Assembly: GCA_014607495.2 (NCBI GenBank)
Contig: CP053155.1
Coordinates: 9,920,001 to 9,984,000 of the forward strand
DNA: 64,000 nt
Direction: 5' to 3'
DNA from: Carposina sasakii
Taxonomy: Eukaryota; Arthropoda; Insecta; Lepidoptera; Carposinidae
In this document: one piece after another, positions 42,401-53,040 of the stretch
Layout of the letters: each line of letters opens with the position of its first letter
Numbering within the stretch: position 1 is the first letter of the stretch
Notes under the pieces: model-generated
Seen by the model: only the letters and a program-made list of their open reading frames with translations
Databases searched by the model: none
What the model was told of the DNA's origin: nothing
Position numbers and translations under genes: made by a program

Positions 42401-44692
42401 GGACAGATGAGTCCAAATTTGATCGCGATGGAATCACAAATTTCCACAACTCTCATTTTTGGTCTCCAAAAGATACCAATCCCAGACAAAAAAAGGTAAA
42501 AGCTCATCAACACCGATTTTCCTTAAATGTTTGGATGGGAATTATCGATCACCATCTTATTGGGCCACACTTTTTTCCGCAAAATTTAAATGGCGAAACC
42601 TATGAAAACTTTCTTCGGGACGATATGGAATTGCTGCTGGAAGATGTGCCGCTTGCATTGCGGAGGGTGATTATCTACCAGCACGACGGTTGCCCAGCAC
42701 ACTTCCGCCGAGAAGTGCGAGAATGGTTTAACCAGAATTATCCGCGTCGTTGGATTGGTCGAGGAGGGCCAATTCCTTGGCCAGCAAGGTGTCCTGACTT
42801 AACACCTTGCGATTTTTACCTTTGGGGCCACATGAAGGAGCTGGTCTACCAAGCAAACCAAACCATCAACAGCGTGGAAGAACTAAGACAGAAGATAATA
42901 AACGCAGCGGACCAGATCAGAGAGGATTTAACTTCCCGTGTAATAAAAACCGAAGTTCGAAGAAGACTACGTGCCTGTATTAGAAACCGCGGCTCTCATT
43001 TTGAGCAAGAGTTGTAGTTTTTTATTTATTTTCAATAGAAATGATTAATAAAGCTGATTATTTTCATTTCTTTCCAATAAAATATGATACTTATAAAATA
43101 CTGCACATTTAATGTTTTTTTTCTTTCAAGCCATAACTTTCTTTTTTTTTACTTTTTCGTAAATGTTTATACCATTTTAGATAGCTAGTAAACTGAGGAA
43201 GTTATTTTAGTAGCTTGTACATTACGTCCCGTACATTATTTTTTTGCTAAAGTAGAAAAACTTAAGACAAAAAAGATTTTTTTCTTAAACCTCTTGCGAT
43301 TCTCATACCGCAACACGTAGCTAGCTCGTATTTTTTAATTTTTTTGTTCTCTCAAGGGCGTGCTAGCATGTTACCTCTTAGAAAATGTACAAACAAGAGT
43401 TTTAGAATGTAAAATATTTGAGGTATATGCCATTTTTTGACAAAAATAGGCATTTTCCGAAATAAAAACAAAAATATTAATATCTCAGAAAGTACTAATT
43501 TCCGGCTAGGGTATTACTGGACAAAAACCATTGCAAATAAGCTCTACTTTGTGATCTCCAAGGGAATGTATCGAATTTCCGGTAACCCTGTATATCTCTT
43601 TCGTTAATCGTTTTCCATCCTTCCTTTGACATGTCCAAACCATTGAAGCATACCTTTCTCTATCCTTGTCACTATGTCTTCTTTCACACCGCATAATTCT
43701 CTTATCTAATATTTTAAAATTATAATATATAATGGGGTCTGGATCATAGATAAACATTTAAGTCACCTCAGGTTTGCCGATGATATTGCTCTCTTTGCAA
43801 AAACAGCCAAACAACTAGAAGAAATGCTAAACACTCTAAACACAGAAAGTAAGAAAGTAGGTTTACAGATGAACACATACAAAACAAAGGTAATGACAAA
43901 CACCCGTGAAAAACCGATTCTCGTTGATAATAACCTATTAGAATACGTGAAAGAGTATATCTACCTAGGAAAGCGAGTTTCATTTGGACAGAGTAGCAAT
44001 GAGCAAGAAGTAGAGAAAAGAATCAATACTACATGGAAAAAATTCTGGGCACATAAAGAAATACTAAAAGGTAACTACACAATGGAAAGAAAAAAGTAAT
44101 AATGGAAACCTGCATTCTGCCCAGCTTAACATATGCAAGCCAGACATGGGTATACACAAATAAAATAAAGAATAAAATAGTAACAATACAACGAGCGATG
44201 GAGAGGAGCATCCTCAAACTGAGAAAAATAGATAAAGTAAAAAGCAAAGAGATAAGAAAAAAGACAAAACTAACAGATGTTCTTGAATACTGTTTTAAAC
44301 AGAAGTGGAGATGGGCAGGCCATATTTCAAGATATTCTGATAAAAGGTGGACATTGCAATCTACAAAGTGGACTGGACCATTAGGAAAAAGGAACACTGG
44401 AAGACCAAAGAAGCGATGGGCAGATGAGATAGTCGAAGTGGCTGGACAAAACTGGCTAGAAAAAGGAAAGGACAGAGGAAAGTGGAAAGAGTTGGAGGAG
44501 GCTTATACCCAAGTGGGGTCCACTTAGTTTAGCTAGAATTTCAAAGAAAATATGTAATAACCATAGAACAAATTGGAATAAATAGCTTTATTATTATATT
44601 ATTATTATTATAAATTTGAAATTGTTTCAGACACATGGACTGATGCTAAGGTAGCCAAGAAGAGCAAAAAGAAGGTGCGCAAAGATCAGTGA
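39464..44692 (+). CDS. Lysine-rich single-pass membrane protein, unnamed
   Basis: Exons 39464-39655, 39787-40251, 40526-40663, 40861-40963 and 44631-44692, GT-AG, in phase (0,0,0,1), give 319 residues. Residues 12-33 form one membrane helix (ILYPAAAVAVVLLCATLVFIF). The rest is highly charged: long Lys/Glu stretches (KKSDKKKVVKDDKDKK), a probable coiled coil AVRALQAQVEELQRVLKQ, and a conserved-looking end FDELGDTWTDAKVAKKSKKK. The layout, a signal anchor with a basic cytosolic tail, resembles ER proteins such as RRBP1, kinectin or metadherin, but I see no specific match and give no name. Intron 4 (3.7 kb) contains a DD41D transposon and two RTE fragments. Confidence 0.8.
41224..43590 (+). mobile_element. 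Tc1/mariner-type DNA transposon with ~430 bp TIRs (DD41D), intact ORF
   Basis: 2,367 bp. Ends CAGGATTACCGGAAATTCG and its near inverse. TA at 41222-41223 and 43591-43592. TIRs extend to about 41655 and from about 43162, sharing CCCTTGGAGATCACAAAGTAG and GTACATTACGTCCCGTACAT-like blocks. One complete transposase ORF lies between. It sits in intron 4 of the gene at 39464, in the same orientation as the gene. Unlike element 1, the ORF ends before the TIR. Confidence 0.93.
41935..43017 (+). CDS. DD41D transposase, apparently intact
   Basis: 360 residues from ATG 41935. N-terminal DUF4817-like region (EEYADIIFCYGFCDGDAAAA, then GAYRRIRESGSV), a second DNA-binding segment (VVARRLGFTQWKV), and the catalytic domain with WTDESKF (D158), YQHDGCPAHF (D251) and DLTPCDFYLWG (D293); 41 residues separate D251 and D293. 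GRGGPIPWPARCPD is also present in element 1's protein, though the two are only distantly alike. The C-terminus (RRRLRACIRNRGSHFEQEL) is complete. No stop, frameshift or missing motif, so the protein could be functional; activity cannot be read from sequence. Confidence 0.93.
   Translation: MASFENEEYADIIFCYGFCDGDAAAARTEYVRRFPNRRIPNVRVFSGAYRRIRESGSVRKRQIDAGRPRIYAPEDENEILEQFQRDPTISTTVVARRLGFTQWKVWFTVHTGGFYPFHYTPVHALEEGDAARRIDFCRFLLNMDMENPNYLNKILWTDESKFDRDGITNFHNSHFWSPKDTNPRQKKVKAHQHRFSLNVWMGIIDHHLIGPHFFPQNLNGETYENFLRDDMELLLEDVPLALRRVIIYQHDGCPAHFRREVREWFNQNYPRRWIGRGGPIPWPARCPDLTPCDFYLWGHMKELVYQANQTINSVEELRQKIINAADQIREDLTSRVIKTEVRRRLRACIRNRGSHFEQEL
43760..44527 (+). pseudogene. RTE-type LINE reverse transcriptase fragment with frameshift
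   Basis: Starts at the catalytic region (LRFADDIALFAKTAKQLEEM) and continues through YLGKRVSFG, ILPSLTYASQTWVY, QRAMERSILKLRK and RPKKRWADEIVE. A one-base loss in the A-run near 44094 splits it into two frames. Plus strand, opposite to the neighbouring RTE fragment. Confidence 0.85.
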
Positions 44693-47186
44693 AAGGTGAG
44701 TCAGCCCAACAGGGTCAAGCGGGGTGCTAAGCCCATGGAGCTCAATGCTACTCACACCTCTGTTAAATTACCACTATTTTTATTACTAATCTTTCAAGTC
44801 AATGACAGTTCAAGTTTAACAAATTCAAAATTTTTATATTATGCGCTAAGTTAGTTTTCATTCAGGGTTGTAGTTTTACAGGGTGTGAACTTTGTTTGTA
44901 AGTTTTATTATGTAGTTACTTGTCTTACATATTCAGTTCAATAACGTCCATGTTTTAGTTGAATATTTTATTTTATATTTAGCTCATGTTGACTTGTTTT
45001 CATAATAATTTAATTATTGTTTTCAAACATAGCATAATATTTGTTTTGTATTTCATTATTATATATTATTTAGTCATTAAAATAATTCTTATGTATTCAG
45101 AGAACTAAGTGAATTTAGGAGGGAATCTGCAATTTGTACCTTTTTTATTAACTTTGCATTGGTAATGCAGCTAAAAACCAACATGTTCAGTTGTTTGGGT
45201 AGTTATTGTATTTTTGATGCCAACTGAGATATAGATATAATGTTATGAGTATATTCTAGTAATGAACATATTAGAATCATCTGGTGCTTATATAAGTATG
45301 AGTAGTCTACTTTCTTGTTAAATAAACTCTTAAATTTTGTTTCTTGCTTCTTAAATTTTATTGTAAGGACTGAATTAAAAACCATGACACAATATTGCTA
45401 TTGTGCAGATTTTGGACCTAATATTTGTAAAATATTTTCCTGATATAATTTGAAATTGTCACTAACCTTGTTGATTGCATTCACCTTGCCTTGTGAATGT
45501 TCTTTTCTACTGTCCAACCACAAACATAAATTAATTAGTACATCTTGTTATCACATTAAGTAGATCTTTAATATTTTTTTAGCTGCATATTACACATATC
45601 CCATTTCTTGAGGACTTGATTATACTAATGTATAAGGTGAATTATGAAATATAAAATATTTTTGTCTCTGTGGCCAATTTATGAGCTATAAGTATAATAT
45701 TAGCATATTTTATTGCAGATTCCTATTTGATATATCTAGTTTTAAGAATAATTCAATCTTAGGATAATAGAATGGTGTCTTGTGAGAAATCATATGAAAT
45801 CTAAATGTCTCTGAATGCAAAATATAATTTATTACCTACATACATAATACTAGGATAAGAATGAGAGCATCCATATGGATAAATGAAAGGTTTTCATGTC
45901 AATAGCTACTGCTGACTTAAAAATTATAGTTAAATAAGGCTATGTATTATGTCGGGAATATCGGCTGTGCAATGTTCTATATCTATATAAAAGTTCACCA
46001 TTCTCCTTTGGTATTTTTTGGTACCTTTGCCTTTACCTCTAACATACCTGTTCATTCCGTCACACATGTATTACAGATATAAGTAAATGTGACTTGTCTA
46101 ATACATCATACAAGTTGAGTTAATAACTTTGACTTGTCTATACATTCTTACTTGTTACCTTGTGATACTTACATACATTTATAGTGTTAGTAAAATAACT
46201 GAAGGACCTTAATTAGTGGTGTTATGAATGTCCCTGTTTGCACTTTTGTTTTATTGTTCTTTATTTGCTATTTCTTCTATAAGCGATATAGAAATGTACA
46301 TGTACTATTTTTATTTTGGGATTATTATTTAATAATTTATAATTCTGTACTTAGGGCCTAAACTTTCATCTACCTTGTAGTGTTCTCAGAATCAAATTCG
46401 TGCATAAACATAATCGATATGGATAATATAGTTACTTTAGAAGTAAAAATATATTTTTGGCTTGATTAATAAAGTAGTTAGTAGCAGTGGGAGCCACATG
46501 GAGCCCATTCAACGCAAAGACATTGTATCTCGAAGATGTTATTGTTTTATAGGCTCTAAATAATATAATGTGTAATATAAATATTTTTTTAAAATCAATA
46601 AAGAGTGATATTGATATAATGTTGTATAATTTAACAGAAAACGGAAAAAATTGGCTTGGTGAACGGATCCGTGCGATTTCATCTGACGTTATTCGATATT
46701 GTTCTATTCCGATCAGTGCCTTAATATTTAGAAGAGGTATAGGTACTCGTTAATTCTAGCACCATGCACCGCGGTTTGATGAATTATTGTATCTTTCATT
46801 CGTTCCCACTTATTTATTTTTCGTCTAACTACAATGTAATTACTATTAGATGTAGTTACTACGTATGTATTTAAATTATACGAGTACATGAGTAAATTGA
46901 TGAATTTGTGTCTTAAAAATGTGTAAATATTTAATTGATGACATCATAGTAGTGTACCTTTCCTTCTAAAGTACCTATGAATTTCAATGTGTTAGATGCA
47001 ACTTCCATCTGAAATTGCCATCACTGGTTTGATCTGTGACCTGTGACTTCACAAGTGGAGAAGGTATTCTGTCCGAAGCCGACTTCAATAACGTTCCTCT
47101 TTACATAGTTAAATGCTATGTTCATAAATTAAGACTAAACAAAAATAACTATTTTTAAGCTTTAAAAACCTTTTATATAATACTTA
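44693..47186. other. Gene-free; probably long 3' UTR then intergenic
   Basis: No coding region seen. AATAAA occurs at about 45319 and ATTAATAAAG at about 46465; either could end the transcript of the gene at 39464. Low in named repeats compared with the remainder of the window. Confidence 0.5.
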
Positions 47187-47983
47187 TCTATACTTAATAT
47201 TATAAAGCTGAAGAGTTTGTTTGTTAGATTGAACGCGCTAATCTCCGGAACTACTGGATCGAATTAAAAAAATCTTTTTGTGTTGGATAGTCCATTTATC
47301 GAGGAAGGCTTTAGGCTATATATCATCACAGTGCGACCAATAGGGACGAAGAATAAGAGGAAAATGTGAAAAAAACGGGGAAAATTATTCAACTTTGGAG
47401 ACTTCCGTTGTGTGCGCTGCGTTAACGGTTCAAGTTATCCAAAAAATATGTATGAAAGAATAAAATGACGTAGAAATGATATGAAAGAAAAAAATTGAAG
47501 GTCTAGACTGCCTGATGCAGAACCCTTAGCAGCCCAGCTAAACTTTGAGAGATATGAAAATACCGTCTTAGGAAAAGTTGCTCAGCATGATAAGCACTTT
47601 CTAATAACGTAATAAAATTGAAGGTCTAGATAACCTGATGCAGAACCCTTAACAGCCCAGCTAAATTTTGAGAGATATGAAAATACCGTCTTAGGAAAAG
47701 TTATTCAACATTTTAAAAGAATTCAATTCCCTGTTAAGTTATCTTTTGCTGTAACAATTAATAAATCACAGGGGCAAACGTTTAAACACGTTGGAATTGA
47801 CTTACGTCAAGACTGCTTTTCACACGGCCAATTATATGTCGCGTTGTCAAGATCGGGTTGCGGAGAAAATCAGTATGTTCTTCTGCCACAAGAAAATAAA
47901 ACAAAAAATATAATTTACGCAGAAGTACTTTAAAATATTTTATTCTGTTTGTTGACGCGGACGAAGTCGCGGGCAACAGCTAG
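47187..47983 (+). mobile_element. Helitron fragment carrying the helicase C-terminus, second copy
   Basis: 797 bp, nearly identical to the inverse of 14654-15457: TCTATACTTAATATTATAAAG at 5', GGGCAACAGCTAG at 3'. It encodes [13 protein letters not shown] and GQLYVALSR up to a TAA, the end of the Pif1-type helicase. Near-identity implies recent mobility, driven by an autonomous copy elsewhere. Confidence 0.88.
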
Positions 47984-48340
47984 TACCTAATAAAGGGAAT
48001 AACACGCCAGATTTATTGTTACTTAAGTAGTTTATTTTATTGTACAAATTTAAAAATGCGATATAAAATTGAGATTCATATAGTAAACGACTTACATAAT
48101 AATAGTGCTGTTATTGTTATCGACTAGGTATAGATAGAGCTACGTGACTAACCTAATTTAATGGTTATATGCTGCATAGAAAAAGAATTGATCTGTAATT
48201 GGCGTCCGCTCGCATGCTATCTCGCTCACATCTATCGCGCGCCTATGGTCACACAGTGAAGTACGCGCTGAAAAAAAAATTGTCTGGTTTCGCTTTGACT
48301 TTTGACTAATCGCAATGCTGTTGAACGTCTGAAAGCCCAA

Positions 48341-48821
48341 TAGGGATGTTTACGGTTTTTTTATTTGCATTTACATCGAAAGATCATTAATAAAAGAAAC
48401 ATTTGTGAAAGAAAAACTTTGCTAGTGTGAAAACTTTCCGGGATATAACTATTTCAAAATCACACTTTTAGACTTGCCAAAAAACGCTCCATACAAACGG
48501 CTACCACAATTATGACGTCACTCTTTCGTAATTTGTATGCGCGTAAAAGAACTTTTGTTCTGCAGCTATTTTAAATTTTGCGTTTATAAATATGGTCACA
48601 AAACAAAAGTTACTGTAAATGATGTAGGTGGATATGTAATGTTGTAATTTTAAATTAATTTTACATTTGAAAAATGGACTTGCCCACTTAACTTTGAAGG
48701 CTTATTATTACCTCATTTGGAAACTTAATCAAATTGTAATTTTACAGATAGGTATGATTTTGATGAGTTATTCTGATAAGCATAAAATGTCATTAAAATT
48801 CAACCATAGTAAACATCCCTA
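48341..48821. mobile_element. 481 bp MITE, 13 bp perfect inverted ends
   Basis: TAGGGATGTTTAC at 48341-48353 and its exact inverse at 48809-48821. A diverged, inverted relative lies in the thioredoxin intron (27629-28030). Confidence 0.75.
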
Positions 48822-49289
48822 TTTTTTCATGTTGCAGATTTTCAATCCGTAATTACTTTAAGGTTACTCTTTCGTAGTAAATTTCCAGCGTAATTTTTTG
48901 CTAAAACGTGCTTGTAGAGTGCTTTTTATATAATGTGACATTGTGACATTTAGTAATGGTTTCGCCAACCATACCTTTCGTCACGGCCGCCATTTTCAGA
49001 TCAATTCTTTGTTTGCGCGGCTTATACGTACGGTGCAGCCGCATGGTCATAGTGTGAGTTATATCACTTCAACTATTCAACCAATCGTGTATAGTCATAT
49101 ACTGGTGTAGTTAAATCTTTTATTATATAACGTAATCAAATCACGCAAGTGATTGATTGGCTGCTTCGCTTTAATGCAAACGAGTTCCAATTTAAAACTC
49201 ACACAGAGGATAAAGTAACTAACTCGTGAAAAATCACGAGACGCCGCGCCGCGGTGCCAAAAGACAAATTAAATACTAATATAATATGT

Positions 49290-49502
49290 ATAATCACTAC
49301 ATATTGTAAAACAATGTCGCTTTCTGGTGTCTGTCCCTATGTATGCTTAGATCTTTCAAACTCGGAAACGGATTTTGATGCGGTTTTTTAATAGATACAG
49401 TGATTCACAAGGAAGGTTTATAAATTATAATGTATAACTAGGGACCCGCCCCGGCTTTGCACGGGAGTAATGCACGCGGGCGAAGCCGTGGGCGGCCGCT
49501 AG
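49290..49502 (+). mobile_element. Helitron-like 3' end
   Basis: Ends GGGCGAAGCCGTGGGCGGCCGCTAG at 49478-49502, a second type of GC-rich CTAG end. The 5' boundary is uncertain. Confidence 0.55.
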
Positions 49503-49816
49503 TTAATTATACAATATTGTACACAGGTAATATAATACCAAAAATTACTTCCTATTTGTATCCAAACTGATATTTCTCGATTTGTAGGTACGAGTAGGTA
49601 GAATAATTATTTTCCATCTAACTCTATTTGACGGTAGAAGAAATAACAATTAATTTTATCACGTTCTAAGAGTGGAGCAATTCATTGGAGTGGAGTATTT
49701 ATTCAGTTGTAACAAATGTTTTATTTAATACTATGCTAACTAATGGTCATGGTCACAATTATGTGATTGTTATCTACGAACAAGTACAGTTTCTTAAAAA
49801 AAACACTTCAGTAGTA

Positions 49817-52800
49817 GGGGAAAAGTGGCATGAAGGAGCCAGGTTTTGAAAAAGCCACTTGCGTTATTTCGGTAATTTCCAAACGAATTTGGTGGGTGAA
49901 TTTATTTTATAGTGGCAACACTGACTTCCCGTCATCCATAAAAATTTGACAGTTTGCCGACACCAACGACCGCCGGTACATCGAGTCAAAGTTTTTGGCA
50001 CTAAAAAGTAAGTATTTTGCTTCATTTAAGTTGTTTTTTGGTATTTTATTGTAAACAAACATGGGTACATTGATTGTAGATTGAGGTAGTGTATATATTT
50101 GGCCTTACAGCTGCGTAATAAATATATCGAAAAAGTATAATTAATGTTGATATTTTGAAGGTTATATAAAAAAAAAAAAAGCTATGAAAGAGCCGTTGAA
50201 TTTGTCTTGAAAGAGCTGGCTCTTTCATAGCCGTGCATTTGAATTTTGTAAATAATATATAATAAACATATATATTTTTTCAGAATTATATTTTTTTTTT
50301 TTAGATACTGCATTATGGAAAGGCGTTGTCCAAAAAAACGAAAAAGACCCGAAAAATCGGTAATTGAAGAAGCCGTAAATGAAGTTTTGGAGAAAGGTCA
50401 GTCTATTAACAAAACTGCGTTTGCCTTAAAAATATCGAGGGCTTACTTAGCTAAAATAGTTAAAAAGGTAAAAGCTTCTGGTGAATCATCTTATAAACAC
50501 TGTCCTAATATAGGTAATAAGCGTATTTTCACAACAGACCAGGAGAAGATGCTGGCGGATTACTTAAAGACTGCTTCTAAAATGTGCTATGGTCTAACAA
50601 GAAATCAAACTAAGAAGCTGGCATTTGATTATGCCATGGCCAATGATATCTGTCCAGATAAATGGAAGGAAATTACAACTGCAAGTGATGATTGGTTAAA
50701 AGGGTTTATGAGCAGACACAGAGATTTGGCTGTGAGAAAACCCGAAAGCACTTCTCTATCGCGTGCAACAAGTTTTAATAAACATAATGTAAATACATTT
50801 TTTGAGAAACTAAGCACTGTTTTAAGCGAATACCATTTTCCTCCTCATATGATTTTTAACGCCGACGAAACAGGTTGCAGCACCGTTACCAATCCTCCTA
50901 AGGTCATAGCTGAAAAAGGTTCGAAACAAATTGGGCAAGTTACCTCAGCTGAACGAGGAATATTGGTGACAACTCTGTTCTTTATTAATGCAGCTGGTGG
51001 TTTTTTACCGCCTATTTTTGTGTTTACTACAAAAGAGAGTTAGAGTAAACTACAAAAATATTATGTTAAATAATGGTCCGCCTGGGGCATTAGGGTTGGC
51101 TCAAGCTTCTGGATGGATGACTGAAGACTGTTTTGTTAAAGCGCTTGAACACTTTGTGGTGCATGTTAAGCCATCAAAGGAGAATCCAGCATTAATACTA
51201 ATGGATAATCACAGCTCTCATGTGAATCTCAGAGTGGTTGAATTTGCCAGACAAAACTCAATCATAATAGTTACATTCCCACCGCACTGCAGTCATAAAC
51301 TGCAACCACTCGATGTCACAGTATATGGGCCTTTTAAAACTAGATACCGCATTGCCATGAATGAATGGATGTTATCGAACCCTGGTAAAACAGTGACTAT
51401 ATATCAAGTTGCGCAATTTGTAAAAGAAGCATATCTGCTAGCTTTTAGTCCTCAGAATATAATACAAGGATTTTTAAAAACAGGGATTTACCCCTTAAAT
51501 TCTAATATATTTAATGAGGAAGAATTTTTGTCTTCATATGTGAGTGATAGACCTAATCTATCACAGTCATACGATGGTAGTGAGTTGAACTTGGACAGGG
51601 ATAATATTGAAACTAACTTAAGACCAACACTTCCACCTGCTACACAACCACTTGCTCGCGAAGAAAGTGATGACATTGCAACAGACCAGAATATCATACC
51701 TTCTCCCCATGTGACCTCTACTCCTATGGTTGCTTTTCCGAGTACTTCTAGGCAACAAATTATATCACCGGAAACGATAAGACCATTTTCTAAAGCGGGG
51801 CCAAGACAAAACACGACACGCAATAATAGAAAAATGTCGTCTGCCATCATAACTGACACTCCAGAAAAGGATAAATTAATAGAGAAAGAGGGTAATGCAA
51901 AGAAACCAAAGATTAACATTAAGAAAATGACTACAGAGCAGTCTATAAAAACCCTTAATAGAAAATCAAAAATAAATAGAGAAAGTTCCGTAGTAAAAGA
52001 TGACTCTGATTCGTCTGATTCTATAATATTGGCTGAAGTAAAGAAACAGGTTGATGGAAGCAAAACAAACTCCAAGACAAATAAAAATAGTGATGATTGC
52101 GTAGTTTGTAGTAAAACATATGAAACAGTGATCAAGATTGGTTTCAGTGCAAAATTTGTTCTGGGTGGGCTCATGAATCCTGTGGCATTAAGGGGAAATA
52201 CAATTTCTTTTGCAAGACATGTTTCTAATTTTAAGAATATTACATTACCTAAAGTCTGAATCTTAAGTCTGAATCTTAATCTTAAACTTAAGCAAATAGA
52301 TAGTTAAGATTTTAAAGCTTATAGTAAGCAATATATTTTTTTAAATTCTTAAATATTAAACAATGTTGATTCTGATAGGTGATAATATTTGTTATTTTGT
52401 TTAAATATCGAGATTTTTATTAATAAACAATATATTGTTATTAATAAATAAGTATGACTGAATAATATATGTTAAGATTAAAACGTTTATTAGAATGACG
52501 CAAAATAATTGATATTATTTAAAAGACTTAAAAAAAAGTCATTAGATTTAAGAAAATATTTGTTACAATTGTCTTTTTGTTATTTTTTAATAAGGCAATA
52601 ATTATTATTCTGCATAATTATTACAATTACATTTTATAATACATACTGGCTCTTTCATAACATTTAGTGGCTCTTTCAATACCAAAATGTTATGAAAGAG
52701 CCAAAAGACACATTTTTAAAAAAATAATATTTAACTGATTTATGCATTGCGTTTAAGGCTATTTTGTATGACATTACCTACTTTAATAAATAAATAATAA

Positions 52801-52889
52801 TTTGAGAAAAAAAAAACATAGTTTCTTTCATTTAAAAGATTTTTTTTCGCACCGTTCCGTAATTTGGCTCTTTCATGCCACTTCTCCCC
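49817..52889 (+). mobile_element. Pogo/Tigger-like DNA transposon, complete but frameshifted
   Basis: 3,073 bp. Inverted ends GGGGAAAAGTGGCATGAAGGAGCCA and GGGGAGAAGTGGCATGAAAGAGCCA (25 bp, two or three mismatches). TA flanks at 49815-49816 and 52890-52891. One transposase gene with introduced frameshifts. The motif GAAAGAGCC is repeated near both ends (see findings). The right end lies 152 bp from the stop codon of the gene at 53041. Confidence 0.9.
50315..52259 (+). pseudogene. Pogo/Tigger-like transposase, two frameshifts
   Basis: N-terminal HTH (INKTAFALKISRAYLAKIV), CENP-B-like second HTH (WLKGFMSRHRDLAVRKPES), then the catalytic domain: FNADETG, LILMDNHSSHVN and CSHKLQPLDV, with 35 residues between the last two aspartates. 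The frame breaks near 51030-51045 (first part stops at 51042; the rest continues from KRVRVNYKNIML) and again near 52127. After the second break the third frame encodes a Cys/His cluster (DWFQCKICSGWAHESC), a PHD-like zinc finger as in related transposases. Both breaks together make it inactive. Confidence 0.88.
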
Positions 52890-53040
52890 TACAAGGTAAG
52901 TACCTATTACGTATGTTATGTACTTTATTACATTTCCTAACATGTTTATCAATTTTTGCAGTTCGTTCACTACTTAAATTACATTTGGTATGAAGTATTT
53001 TATTATAATTAGTATGTATCAGTTTTAATTTAGTTTTCTC

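Larger units (their letters stand above)
41010..43745 (-). pseudogene. RTE-type LINE fragment split by DD41D element 2
   Basis: Minus strand: 43745-43593 encodes the part ending RLTKEIY, and 41221-41010 continues AEVNGNAGRGHPRQTYIDQI and VVSAYPYG. Removing 41224-43590 and one TA restores a continuous frame across the junction. Stops elsewhere show the LINE was already decaying. Confidence 0.85.

Noticed and set aside
51488..52174. 228-codon minus-strand frame
   Set aside because: Exactly antisense to the pogo-like transposase tail; hydrophobic low-complexity product from antisense of charged codons.
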